64,000 nt of DNA, from NCBI GenBank assembly GCA_016703025.1, contig JADJCV010000005.1, positions 1-64,000 of the forward strand, given 5' to 3'. Origin of the DNA: Candidatus Avedoeria danica. GTDB taxonomy: Bacteria; Chloroflexota; Anaerolineae; Epilineales; Epilineaceae. Shown here piece by piece: positions 21,532-32,293 of the stretch. The translations under genes and the position numbers were made by a program. Within the stretch, counting starts at the first letter, position 1; each line of letters begins with the position of its first letter. The notes under the pieces are model-generated. The model was given only the letters and a program-made list of their open reading frames with translations, searched no databases and had not been told where the DNA came from.

Positions 21532-21687
21532 CCACTACATTGTAATGCAAGGTAGCGGTGCATCGATCGAGGGTTGGCTTGCGGCGTCCCGTCGCCGGTG
21601 CGGCTGCACGCATCCTGCAACACCACCCAACTGGCCGCCACCCGACTGGCCACATGGCCGGCGTGCCCTATCGCGCCCCCTCCTAAA

Positions 21688-21750
21688 CTGATCGTTGCCG
21701 CGATCAGATCGCCGCACGGCCGGAACGAGCACGTGCCCGTTCCGGCCGTG
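21688..21750. promoter_or_regulatory. Two dyads in the divergent promoter region, one a 36-base near-palindrome
   Basis: The 251 bases between the FAD monooxygenase and the large VWA protein carry two inverted repeats. CTGATCG-N6-CGATCAG lies at 21688-21707. The second, at 21715-21750, has arms CACGGCCGGAACG and CGTTCCGGCCGTG around a GCACGTGC centre, with only one mismatched pair in 36 bases. It ends 33 bases before the ATG at 21783. Because the flanking genes diverge, it cannot be the terminator of an upstream gene. An operator or 5'-leader hairpin is inferred. Confidence 0.55.
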
Positions 21751-21782
21751 CCGTGACGCGGTCCGCAACGAGGGAGGCAGTC

Positions 21783-24700
21783 ATGACCCATTCCGTCCGC
21801 TTCGCATCCGCCCTGCTCACCGCGCTCGCCGCCACGGCCCTGGCCGTCGGCGCATGGACGGGCGATGCTTCGCGCATCTCGGCCCGACCCGCCGATGCGT
21901 TCGCACCGTCCGCACCAGCCGCACCGCTCGTGCGCGAGACCGGCCACGGCATGGGCGAGCGGCAAGTGGCCGCCGTCCATGTGTCCGGCAACACGGCGCC
22001 GACCGGAAGCACGGTCCGTCGCCCCGCCGGCGGCGACGTCGCTTCACCTGACGCCGCAGCACCCGACGCCCTTCTCGCGCCCGCCCAGAGCACGGCCCTG
22101 ATCACCGAGGACTTCGAGAACACGTCCTGGCCCACCGGCACGCTGTGGCGGACGTTCGACAACAACGGCGCCGAGCATGGCGAGTACTACTGGAAGAACC
22201 GCTGCACCGGCCACCACACCGCCCGCTCGGCATGGGCGATCGGCGAAGGGGCCAGCGGGCGTTCGCTCGCTTGCGGGGCCACGTACCCCGAGAACCTCGA
22301 CAGCTACATGATCTACGGTCCGTTCAGCCTCGCCGCCTACAGCAAGGCCACGCTCGAGTTCGCGTTCTGGCTGGACAGCGAGTGCCAGGGGACGAACTGC
22401 GCCACCAAGGCGGACCGGATGTGGGCCATGGCCTCGACGGACGGCACGAACTTCTACGGCGAATGGTGGGCCGGGGACTGGGCGCATGACCCCGACGCGC
22501 ACCCGGGCGGCTGGAACGAGGACAGCATCAGCCTGGACGACTACGCCGGCGAGGCCCAGGTCTGGATCGCCTTCAACTTCGACAGCGACGGCACCACCGG
22601 TTTCGCCGGCGGCGCGTTCGTGGACGACGTCGTCGTGCGCGTCGAGGGCGGCTGCAGCCCGACGGCGTCGATCGTCCGCATCACCCCGACCGCACGTGCT
22701 ATACTCCGGGCAGCACGATCGGCGCGTTCGTCGAGGTCGCGAACAGCGGCGGATCGCGCGAGATCGAGGCCGAGGCGACGCTCTGGAGCGGCGATGTCAT
22801 CTGGGCGTCCTCCACGCAGCGCTTCACGGCGCCTGGACAGCGCGTCCTGTCGCTGGCCATTCCAGCCGACCTCTTCCCCGGCGACTACGACGTCGTCGTC
22901 CGCGTCTACGACCCCGCGGCGCCCGGCTGCACGCACGACACCAAGCGCGTGACGGTCCGCATCGACCCGACGTGCGGCACCGTCACCGCGCCCGTGCCGA
23001 CGACGCCGACGCCCACGCGTCAACCGACCCCGACGCCGACGATCCAGGCGACGCTCTGCCCGGGCCAGTCCGTGTCCGAGGTGAAGAACATCAGCATCCC
23101 CGCCGCGCCCGCACGGGCCGACGTCCTGTTCGCGTTCGACACGACGAGCAGCATGGGACCGGTTCTGTCGTCCGCCAAGGCGAATGCGCTGGCGATCATG
23201 AACAGCCTGGCGACGCTGATCCCCGACATCCAGTTCGGCGTCGTCGACCTGCGCGATTACCCCGTGGCGCCCTACGGCGAGACCACCGACTGGCCCTATC
23301 GGCTCCGACAGGGGATCACGAGCAACCGCACCGGCGTCGTGAGCGCGATCAACGCCACCGCCGCCGACGGCGGCAAGGACTTCCCCGAAGCCTATTCGCG
23401 GGCGCTCTACGAGACCGGCACGGACGGTGCGATCGGCTGGCGCGCCGACACGCGCCACTTCGTGGTGATGTTCGGCGACGACGTCCCGCACGACGACAAC
23501 CTTAACGCCGACATCGTCGGCCCGCTCGTGAACCCGGGTGGGACGTGGTGCGGCGACACCACGGCCGGCTGCGTCCGCGACCCCGGGCGGGACGGCCAGC
23601 CCGGCACGGCCGACGACCTGGACTTCCAGGCCGTCCTCGACCAGATGCGCGGGCACCGGACGACGCTGCTGTACGTCGTCAGCGGCGGCGGCAGCACGTC
23701 GCAGGCCAACCTCGTCCAGTACTGGAAGCAGTGGGCCCGCCGCACGAACACGGGCGGCGACGCCCTGCCGCTGGCCGACGCGTCCGCCCTGCCGGCGGCG
23801 ATCCAGAACCTGATCACCGCCGCCAGCCGCCGGATCTCCCGCCTCGAGCTGCGCACCGTGCCGGCCGGCTACGAAAGCTGGCTGACCGTCACGCCGCCGG
23901 CCTACACCGACCTCGACGTCCCGCCGGGCGGCATGTCCGTGCGCTTCGACGTCGTCATCCGCGTGCCGGACGGCACCGCCCCGGCACGTACAGCTTCGCC
24001 GTCAAGGCGATCGGCGACGGCGCGGTGTACGGCGGCCAGGGCGTGACGATCCGCGTCCCGACGAACTGCAACCCAACGCCCACCGTCACCGTCACCCCGA
24101 CGACGACCCGCCACCCGACCGCCACGCCGACGCCGACGACGACCCCGGTCGTCTGCCCGCCGACGCGGCCGGAGGTGACGCTCACCTGCCTGCGCCCGAA
24201 CGTGATCCGCAACCCGGACTTCGAGAAGGGCCACCGCAGCTGGGGTGAGTACTCGACGCTGGGCCGCACGATCATCGACACGGACAGCGCGCTGGACGGC
24301 TTCTGGTCGGCGACGTTCTACGGCCCGCCCGGCGCGAACAGCGACGAGTGGCTCTACCAGTTCGTCGACGTCCCGCCCGACGTCACCGGCATGAGCTTCT
24401 GGGTGCAGGACGTCGGGCGCTTCGCGGCGGCCGTCAACCCGCCGCCGATCTCCGGCGGCAACTTCTTCCGTGCCTCGATCTACGACCTGACGATGGGCAC
24501 CGAGCTCGTTCGTCTCTGGGAGTTCGACCCGCTGCTGCCGCTCGAGTGCGCCATCGACCCGCCTGGCTTCAACCTGGCCCCATCCCATCTCGATCTGCTG
24601 CGCGGCCGGACCGTGGCGCTCGTCTTCCGCTTCCACAAGGTCACGCCCGGCTGGCACGTCGGTGCCAAACTCGACCGCGTGAACCTGACGATCTGCCACC

Positions 24701-26637
24701 CCGGCCCGCCCTGCCGAGTGACGGGCGACAAGACGGCCTCCCCCGGCGAGGTGCCGCCCGGCGGCGAGGCGACCGTCACGCTCAGCCTGAGCGGCCACGA
24801 CGGCACGTGCCTGCCCGAGCGCAAACCGGCCGACGTCGCGCTCGTCCTGGACGTCTCGGGCAGCATGGACGGCCAGCCGATCGTCGACGCCAAGACGGCC
24901 GCCAAAGGCTTCGTCGACCGCCTCGAGCCCGGTATCGATCAGAGCGCGCTCGTGACGTTCGCGGACTCGGGCAGCGTGAAGGCGGTCCTCGGCGCCTACG
25001 CCGGCGGCATCCGCGCCGCCATCGACGGCGTGGGCGCGGCGGGCAGCACGAACATGGCGGAAGGCCTGGCCCTCGCCCGCGCCGAGCTGGACGGCCCGCG
25101 GCACCGCGCCGCCAACGCCAAGGCGATCATCCTCCTGTCCGACGGCCACCCGAACGTCGGCGGCGACCCGCGCGCCGAGGCGGCGGCGGCCAAGGCGGCC
25201 GGCGCGCGCGTCTTCACGATCGGCCTCGGCAACGACGTCGACCCGGCCCTGCTGCGCGATGTGGCGACGTCGCCGAGCGACTACTTCTTCGCGCCGACCA
25301 GCGACCAGTTGGCGGCGATCTACCAGCAGATCTCCGGCCTCCTCGGCAGCTCGCCGGCCACCGACGTCACGATCACGGACACGCTGTCGCCGAACGTCAC
25401 GCTCGTCCCGAACTCGTTCACCGGCGCGCCGCTGCCGACGGTCAGCCCGGACGGCAGGACGCTCACGTGGCGCATCCCGCGCCTCGGCCTCGAGACGATG
25501 ATCTGGACGTACCGCGTCAAGCTGACGACAACCCCCGGCCTGTGGCCGACGAACGTCTCGGCGACGGCCACCTACACGGACTCGCGCGGCCAGCCGGGCT
25601 CGGTCGTCTTCCCGATCCCGCAGGTGCGCGTCCGCCCGGCCGACGTCGGCCAGCCCGAGCTGGTGTGCCGGGACCACGAGGCCGACACCGGCGCGATCCC
25701 GTCCAACCCGGGCGGCGAGCCGGTCTGGGACAGCCCGGACATCTGGGTCCGCAACAACGCCGACGGCGTCGCGACGCATCAGAACCCGCGGCTCGGTCAG
25801 TCGAACTCGATCTACGTCCGCGTCCGCAACATCGGCACCGCGCCGCTGGAGAACGTCGTCGTCCACGTCTACGACGCCGTCGGCGCCACGAGCCTGCGCT
25901 GGCCGGACGACTGGGCGCCCGAGATCGGCCGCGCCACGATCGCCCGCATCCTGCCCGGCGCGTCGGCCGTCGTCGCCGTCCCGTGGGTGCCGACGATGGC
26001 GGGCCACACGTGCTTCCTGGCGCGGATCGAGGCCGTCACCGACCCGATCCGGTTCGATGGCTGGGTGCCGTTCGACAACAACATCTGCCAGAAGAACGTG
26101 CAGGTCATGGATCCGCCGCCCAGCGGCAGCACGACGTCCGAGGGCACCACGAGCGTCGGCAACCGCAACCGCGGCCACGGCTACGGCGCGGTCCGGGTGC
26201 GGTCAGGTGACGTGCCGGCGGGCGCCAGCGGCAAGATCGTCTTCGATTCGCAGGAGCTCTTCGATCGCTGGATGTTGGCCGGCGGCGAGGCCAAGGGCGG
26301 CACGATCGACCGCGCGACGAAGTCGGTGCGCATCGGCGCGGGCGGCGGCGGCGGCCTGGCAGCCGACACGCCGATCGACGTGACGCTCGAGCGGCTGCCG
26401 TTCGAGGGCGACGAGCTGTCGGGGCTGAAGTTCGAGTTCAGCGGCCTGGGCGGCAACCCGCCCCCGACGCTGTACCTCGAGCAGATCCAGGAAGGCGCGT
26501 CCGTCGGCGGCGTGACAATTCGACCGCCGGCGCCGAATGTGCTTTATCTTCCGGTGTCCGTGCGGACGGCCGTCATCGCCGGACCGGCGGCGCAGCAGCG
26601 CTCGCCCCAACCCGACGCACCAAGGAGCAACCGATGA
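21783..26637 (+). CDS. Giant secreted protein with two von Willebrand A domains, two frameshifts
   Basis: About 1,617 residues if two frame changes (near 22700 and 23985) are corrected. A signal peptide (FASALLTALAATALAVGAWT) follows ATG 21783. Next comes a MAM/jelly-roll-like region (DSYMIYGPFSLAAYSKATLEF). A Thr/Pro linker follows. The first VWA domain starts at VLFAFDTTSSMG (about 23123), with MFGDDVPHDDNL. A second Thr/Pro linker leads to a carbohydrate-binding-like module (NPDFEKGHRSWGEYSTLG). The second VWA domain has the canonical metal site DVSGSM at about 24850 and ILLSDGHPN. Then come a DUF11-type repeat (TITDTLSPNVTLVPNSF) and a CARDB-like module. NVLYLPVSV lies 30 residues before the end. 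The product is probably a cell-surface adhesin or sensor. The next ATG overlaps the stop. Confidence 0.8.
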
Positions 26638-27305
26638 GCCCGGCCAAGCAGAACCTCGGCCTGCAGATCATCTTCTCGATCTTCCTCGGGCTGATGGTCA
26701 TGGCGTTCATCGGCGTCGGCGTCTACACGTTCTATCCGCCGCCCGACCCGGTGGGCCAGGAGGAGCTCCAGGAGCTCTACCGGCAGCAGGAGGACGTCCA
26801 GCGGTTCAAGGACCCAACCGCCCTGACCGACGCCGAGCGCGACCGGCTGACGGAAGTCCAGGCGAAGATCCGAACCGTCGAGGATCGGCTGGCGGCCCAA
26901 CGCGAGGTCTGGGGCCGCAACACGAGCATCATCCTGATCGCGTTCGCCACGCTGACGATGGCGATCTCGCTGATCCGGTCCGAACAGCTGCCCGTGATCA
27001 GCAACGGCCTGCTGCTAGGCGGCGTCTTCACGATGATCTACGGCGTCGGCTGGATCGTGGCCACGGGCACGTCGTACGCGCGGTTCTTCGTGATGACGGC
27101 GGCGCTGGCCATCACGCTCGTGCTCGCCTACGTCCGGTTCGTCTGGCGGAGACAGCTGAAGGCGGGGCAGGTGGCCGCGGGTGGTGCGGCCACAGGGAGC
27201 GGGGCGATCGGTGGCGACGGCGGCGCGATCGAGGAACGGCTCGCGGCGATCGAGCAGCGGCTGGCGGCGGTGGGGGCGGCGTTGATGGGGCCGAAGTCAC
27301 AGTAG
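26634..27305 (+). CDS. Membrane protein with central and terminal coiled coils, unknown function
   Basis: ATGA overlap with the giant VWA gene suggests coupled translation. The protein has a membrane helix at 10-32 (IIFSIFLGLMVMAFIGVGVYTFY). A charged coiled-coil segment at about 42-90 follows (ELQELYRQQEDVQRF to VEDRLAAQREVWG). Three more helices lie at about 97-115, 123-142 and 146-168. A Gly/Ala-rich tail ends in a short heptad region (EERLAAIEQRLAAVGAAL). No family recognised. The tight overlap hints that it anchors or exports the VWA protein; that is inference. Confidence 0.65.
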   Translation: MSPAKQNLGLQIIFSIFLGLMVMAFIGVGVYTFYPPPDPVGQEELQELYRQQEDVQRFKDPTALTDAERDRLTEVQAKIRTVEDRLAAQREVWGRNTSIILIAFATLTMAISLIRSEQLPVISNGLLLGGVFTMIYGVGWIVATGTSYARFFVMTAALAITLVLAYVRFVWRRQLKAGQVAAGGAATGSGAIGGDGGAIEERLAAIEQRLAAVGAALMGPKSQ

Positions 27306-27317
27306 GGGATTGGATTG

Positions 27318-27361
27318 CGCTGCCTGGCCCGGGGCATACCGAGCGGACGGGCTAGGCAGCG
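27318..27361. terminator. Hairpin between convergent genes
   Basis: CGCTGCCTGGCCC (27318-27330) pairs with GGGCTAGGCAGCG (27349-27361) with one G-T type mismatch and an 18-base loop. It lies between the stops at 27305 (plus) and 27369 (minus), so it could end transcription from both sides. There is no T-run, as is usual in such GC-rich DNA. Confidence 0.5.
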
Positions 27362-27368
27362 ACACCCG

Positions 27369-28910
27369 TTACCGTACTGCCTGATCGGTCCAGCTCATCT
27401 GCCAACGGTGCGTGAAACGCGCGGGGCCAATGCCAGCCCACCCGTCCAAGGACGGGATCACGATTCTTCGCTTCCCGCCCCGTGGCACAGGATCGAAGCA
27501 GTAGTTAATGATCGTACCGCCGATCAGCGGGTACGCGCCGTCGTGCCGGCGGATGGACCACACGACGTCGTCGTCGAACGGCGGATCATGCGTCGTCAAG
27601 CGCGGCAGGCGCAAGCCGTCGGATGACATGAACTTGGCTCTCCGCATCCAGACGGTCTGGGCCGGGAACGTGCACGGCGGCTCATCGTGGGCGGCGAAGT
27701 CACGACCAGTCGTGAGGTCGTTCAACCATGCTGCGGGATACCAGTTCTCTTGAAGTCCTCGATTGAACGTGGGGGCCCAAAGCGACTGCCCGACCGCATC
27801 GCCGAGGTATGCGCCCATCGTCAGGGTATACGGCGTGCCGTCTGTCGCTCCCCACGCGACCTCCCGCATGCCCGCGGGTTGTTCCCCGGTCTCCACCGCG
27901 GCCGGATCGTATGTAACGAGCACCCGCACAACCGTTCGAAGTGGGCTGTCAGTCACATCGAGCAGTTGCACGATGATTCCCTGACGCTGATCCGTCAGCG
28001 GCGGCAGCGTGCGAGGCGAGGGGTAATCCTGTTCCGCCCGCAGTGCGTCGAGTCGGTCGAATGCCAGCGGGAACGACACTTCCATGCTGTGCTCGAACTC
28101 GCTCCTACCGTCCGGATGGATCGTCTGCTTCACGCCCCCGCGATGTGTGGAGAGGGTGAAGTGCAGCGTGGCGGCATCGAGGCGGCGCGGCACGTCGGTG
28201 AACATCAGGTGCACGAGGTTGTCGGGTGGGGGTTCCCGCTCCGGATCCTGCCAGTGGGGAACCGGAGGATCGCCCTCCTCTTTATGAGTCGTGACACCGT
28301 CCGTGCGCGCCTCGACCTTGCCGTTCTCGTTCGTCCACCTCAGCGATCCATGGCGGACGGTGACCTCGTCCATCACGTCGAGTGGTTGTCCAGCTGCGGT
28401 ATCGAGGGCGATCGCAACGATCAGCCGATCCGCCTCGTGCCACGCCTGGACCAGGCGAGCCCGGGTGCCGTCCGGCATGTCCAGTTCGATCGGCAGCTTC
28501 GGGACGCCGAACTGCTCCGGTCGGCTGAGGTCACGGAACCCGACGAACGGAACGTAGCCGACACGAGGCGCCACCGGCTGCAACGGCAACATCGCCCTCA
28601 CCTTGCCGAACCAGCTCGCGCCGCTCAAGCCGCCCAGCGCGGCGACCGCGAGCCCGACGCCCAGCGTCGCGGTCACCGCCGCCGCCCACGCCAACCCCAG
28701 GGCGCGGGTGTGCGTTCCGCGTGTACGGGGTGCGAGGCGTGGAAGGGATCGCGCATCTCCAGCGCCGGCATCGAGGCGCTGCGCGATCTGCGCTTGGATG
28801 CGCGCCACCTCGTCCGCCGTCGGGCCGAGCGCCGCGTAGTGCGCTTCGAGCCGGCGCGCCACGCCCGCCCGCGGCTGCGTGTCGGCCAGCGGATCGTCGA
28901 ATTCGTTCAT
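27369..28910 (-). CDS. Putative membrane-anchored anti-sigma-type protein (partner of the ECF sigma factor)
   Basis: 513 residues, with ATG at 28910 overlapping the sigma factor's TGA (ATGA). A cytoplasmic N-terminal part of about 80 residues (helical, VARRLEAHYAALGPTADEVARI) is followed by one membrane helix at about 71-95 (LGLAWAAAVTATLGVGLAVAALGGL) and about 400 extracytoplasmic residues. I see no zinc-binding HxxxCxxC anti-sigma motif. The assignment rests on topology and on the coupled position after the sigma gene, a classic sigma/anti-sigma layout. The outer part resembles DUF4179-type domains only loosely. Codon use is less GC-extreme than in the secreted protein genes. Confidence 0.6.
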   Translation of the reverse strand: MNEFDDPLADTQPRAGVARRLEAHYAALGPTADEVARIQAQIAQRLDAGAGDARSLPRLAPRTRGTHTRALGLAWAAAVTATLGVGLAVAALGGLSGASWFGKVRAMLPLQPVAPRVGYVPFVGFRDLSRPEQFGVPKLPIELDMPDGTRARLVQAWHEADRLIVAIALDTAAGQPLDVMDEVTVRHGSLRWTNENGKVEARTDGVTTHKEEGDPPVPHWQDPEREPPPDNLVHLMFTDVPRRLDAATLHFTLSTHRGGVKQTIHPDGRSEFEHSMEVSFPLAFDRLDALRAEQDYPSPRTLPPLTDQRQGIIVQLLDVTDSPLRTVVRVLVTYDPAAVETGEQPAGMREVAWGATDGTPYTLTMGAYLGDAVGQSLWAPTFNRGLQENWYPAAWLNDLTTGRDFAAHDEPPCTFPAQTVWMRRAKFMSSDGLRLPRLTTHDPPFDDDVVWSIRRHDGAYPLIGGTIINYCFDPVPRGGKRRIVIPSLDGWAGIGPARFTHRWQMSWTDQAVR

Positions 28911-29545
28911 CGTGAGGTCTCCTGCAGATCCAGTGCGACAGCCAGTCGATCGAGCACCCGCCGCAGCGCCATCTTCGTCGCGGCCTCCGAGCGGCCGGTC
29001 AACGCTCCGATCTCCGCAAACGGCAGGCCCGCGCCGAAGCGCATCGAAACGAGGTCCCGCTCGCGCGGGGCGAGGGCGGCGAGCGCGGCTGCCAGACGCC
29101 CGGCCTCGACGGCGTCGCGTCCATCGCCCGGGTCGCCGGCCATCCGGTCGGTGGCCTGCTCGGCATCCGGCCGCGCAGCCAGCGGGATGAGTCGGCGATG
29201 GTGACGCCAGTGGTCGGCCACCTTGCGGCGCGCGATTCCGACGAGCCACGCGCCGAACGGTCCGTCGCCGCGGAAGCGCGGCAGCGCAACAAGCGCATCG
29301 GCGAACGTGTTGGCGGTCGCCTCGGCGGCGGCATCCGGGTCCCGCAGTTGGCCGCGGCAGTAGCGATAGACGGCGTCGACGTGGCGGAGGTAGAGCGGGG
29401 CGAAGGCGGTGCGGTCGGCCAGAGCGGCCGCCACGAGGACGTCGTCGCCGCGCGTGTCGGCAACCGCGGCTGCCGGCGGGCCGGCCGGCGCCGGGTGAAG
29501 CGGCGCGTCGCGATGGGGTGCGATGAACACGTGGGCGGTGGGCAT
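28907..29545 (-). CDS. ECF-type RNA polymerase sigma factor
   Basis: Extracytoplasmic-function sigma factors direct RNA polymerase to stress or surface genes. Region 2 is at about residues 45-115 (FAPLYLRHVDAVYRYCRGQLRDPDAAAEATANTFADAL and FGAWLVGIARRKVADHWR). Region 4 is at about 150-200 (ALAPRERDLVSMRFGAGLPFAEIG, ALTGRSEAATKMALRR). I chose ATG 29545 as the start; ATG 29620 is in frame but would add a Pro/Ser-rich stretch made of a 15-base direct repeat. The stop overlaps the start of the putative anti-sigma gene. The gene diverges from the secreted protein at 29815, a possible target. Confidence 0.82.
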   Translation of the reverse strand: MPTAHVFIAPHRDAPLHPAPAGPPAAAVADTRGDDVLVAAALADRTAFAPLYLRHVDAVYRYCRGQLRDPDAAAEATANTFADALVALPRFRGDGPFGAWLVGIARRKVADHWRHHRRLIPLAARPDAEQATDRMAGDPGDGRDAVEAGRLAAALAALAPRERDLVSMRFGAGLPFAEIGALTGRSEAATKMALRRVLDRLAVALDLQETSR

Positions 29546-29814
29546 GGGGCAACTCGGCTTGGGCGGCTCGGCTTGGGTGGCTCGGCTTGGAGATGGGCAC
29601 GCGCAGACGGTCGGTTTCATGAGGTTGTCGGCGGGCACCGTCGAAAGGTAACACGTTGGACGCCCACGGGTGCCGCGGCCCCCGAGTGCCCGTTCGCACG
29701 GCCGCACGCGGGGGAGAGGCGCGTGGCGTCGTCGCGACGCTTCGCCTATGCTACGGCGGACACGTACGCTGGCACCCTGGCTGTTGCCCATCATGGCTCC
29801 TTGGAGAAGAAACA

Positions 29815-32108
29815 ATGGCCACGACCCGATCGTCCACGATCCTCGCCGGAACGCTCATCGCGACCGCGCTGGCGGTACTCGCCGTGCTGGCCCCGCCACG
29901 CGATCTCGCCACCGCCGGACCCGCCCTCCAAGTCCGCCCGTCGCCCACCGTACCCAACCAGCCGACGCCGACCGCCACGCCGTGGTCGATGCCCGGTGTC
30001 GGCGTGTCCGGCCTGCCGGCGTGCGGATCGTCCGGCGGGGTGCGGTCGCCGAAAGAAGCGGTCGAGGACGGCGAGGCGTTCACTGTCACCATCGAGATTC
30101 GGATCACCTGCCCGGCCGAGCTGGCCGATCGCACCGTCGTCCTCTTCGTCGGGACGCGCACGGCCCGGCAGCTTGCCGCGCTCCGCGCCGCGCTCGTTCG
30201 CACCATCGACCAGCTCTCGGAAGCCGGTGTCGGACGGGTAGCCGTCGTGCGGGCCGAGGGGCCGATGATCGGATCACGTGGCACAGCGATCCCGACGAGC
30301 TGGCCGCTCTGCGCGCAGATCTCGCCGTCCTGCCCGCCGCCGGTCCGGCGCCGGCTGTACGCTGGGTGACGCGGATGGAGGTTGCCAGCGCGGCCCTGTT
30401 GGCCGACCCCACCCGGCGACCGATGCTCATCTTGTTCGACGGCACTGCGGGCGATACGGCGCCCGACGAGCTCTGGCCGATCACGCACCGCGTGCTGCTC
30501 GATCTCCGCGAGGTCGAGGCGGGAACCGCCTTGGTGCTCGATCTGTCGCCGACGGCGTGGCTGCGGACCAAAGTGATCAGTACCATCGGCGGCAGCGCCC
30601 ACGTCCGGGTGGCTGCCGTCCGTCCCGACCATGCTGCCGACCTGCCGGTCTTCGCCTGGCGCACGCTGGCGAGCCTCGGCGGCCCGGTCACCGGCTGGCA
30701 GGTGCAGGCCGGCTTGAGCGGTGATCTCCAGCTGCGCGAGCCCGACGCTCCCTACATCTGGCGCGGCCGCGCCCACAGCACGACCGTCGACATCCGGCTG
30801 CCGTTCCCGGTGGTCGCCCGCTACGCGTCCGGACGAGCTCAGTTCAACGCCGGCAGCGTCCTGTTGACGCGCCGCGGACCGCTCAACGAGTCGGTCTACG
30901 GCGGGAATCCCGGCATGGTCTGCGTCTACCCGACCGGCCGCCCCGAAGCGTGCGCGCCGCCTACCGAGTTCGTCCCGCCGACGCGGACCGCCACCGCCAC
31001 GCCCAACGGCACGCCCACCGGCTCGCCGACGCCGCGCCCGACGCGCCCACCGGTGCCCACGCCGTTTCCCGATTGGAACTACGTCGAGCCTGTGCAGTGC
31101 GCCGTGACCGGAGCGCACGCGCTGACGGGGCCGGACGTACCGCTCGGCTCGGTCGTGACCGACACGCTGACCGTGCGGTTCACGTGCCCGCAGCTTCTGC
31201 GCGACCGTCGGGCGTCGGTCGTCATCGGCGCGCTGGAAGCGAGGTTGATGCCGAACATGCGCACGGCGCTGCGCCAGCTCGGCCTCGTGCTGGCGGGCGC
31301 CGGCGAGACCGACATTGCGCTGCACATCGTCGGCGATCCGGCGCGGGCGACGTTCACCGTGCCCCGCGACGCGGCGGCTTACGAAGCGGCGGTCAACGAA
31401 CTCGCCGGCCGGCCGGCAGGCGATGCGGCGACGTGGCGGACGGCGCTGGCCGGCGCGGTCGACGACGCCCTGACCGCATCGCCCGGCCGCCGGCCGATCG
31501 TCGTCCTGCTCGACGGCGGCGCACCGGCCGACGATCCGGCGGCGGCCGTCGCGGCGCTCGGCGAAGCGATCGCCCGCGTTCGGGCCGCAGACGGGATCGT
31601 GCTCCTCTTCGACGTCTCGCCCGACGCCTGGCTCCGGTCTCCCGCCGAGGCCGCCGGCATTCACAGCGCGTCGGTCGTCTACTTCCGGCCGTTCGGCGCG
31701 CTGGCCGAGCAGCTGTCGAGCAACATCTACCTCTGGGCCGCTTCGGCCAACGAACCGATCCACTACTGGGAAGCCGCGACCCACTTCCCGACGCTCCTCG
31801 ACGTGGACGATCGCCTCGTCGACCCGCCTGCCCTCGGATCCAACGCGCTCGGCGCGACGTGGAGCGGCGCGGCCGACGGCCATGAGCTGACGCTGCGCCT
31901 GTCCGTCGCCGGACGTCCGATGGCGCCGGTCGTCGACACGTCCTTCCTCACGACGCTGCGTATCTATCGCGGTCCGACCTCCTCCTACGAAGAACGCTAT
32001 TGGTCGGCGCCGCTCTGCGCCCACCCGGCAGCGGATCCGTTGTGGTGCGCGCTGGCACAGGGCACGTTGCGGCAGGTGTTCCTGCCGTGGGCACTGCGCA
32101 TGCCATAG
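29815..32108 (+). CDS. Secreted protein with two duplicated VWA-like halves, one frameshift
   Basis: ATG at 29815 with GGAGA nine bases upstream. A signal peptide (TILAGTLIATALAVLAVLA) and a Thr/Pro stretch lead to two related halves. The first (about 60-330) contains RPMLILFDGTAGD and ALVLDLSPTAWLRTK. The second, after the linker TPTGSPTPRPTRPPVPTP, contains RPIVVLLDGGAPADD and VLLFDVSPDAWLRSP. The matching (L/F)D-(L/V)SP-(T/D)AWLR segments show an internal duplication. The normal DxSxS metal site is not obvious, so these are degenerate VWA-like folds. The tail is QVFLPWALRMP. A single frame change lies near 30280. Divergent from the sigma factor, which may control it. Confidence 0.72.
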
Positions 32109-32293
32109 CCGGACTGGCCACCTGGCCCATCCACCCATCCCCATCGGGCGATAGCGGCGCCCGGCCCGTCGTGCTATCCTCCGCCGCGGCGCAACGTCCC
32201 CACCGTTCGTCACGACGATTCGTGCATTCCGTAAGACTCGCGACTGCACGCACGGCCATGAGTGCGGCCGTGGATGCGGACGGATGGGGGCCT

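Noticed and set aside
21715..21750. LexA-type box in the palindrome before the giant VWA gene
   Set aside because: It contains GAACG and CGTTC but they are 10 bases apart, not the 4 of the dnaE dyads.
23902..26178. 758-residue minus-strand open frame opposite the giant VWA protein
   Set aside because: Antisense shadow full of R/V/D/A runs; the plus strand has clear VWA motifs and a signal peptide.
29751..32249. 832-residue minus-strand open frame
   Set aside because: Antisense of the duplicated VWA-like protein; low-complexity R/G/A composition and no recognisable motif.
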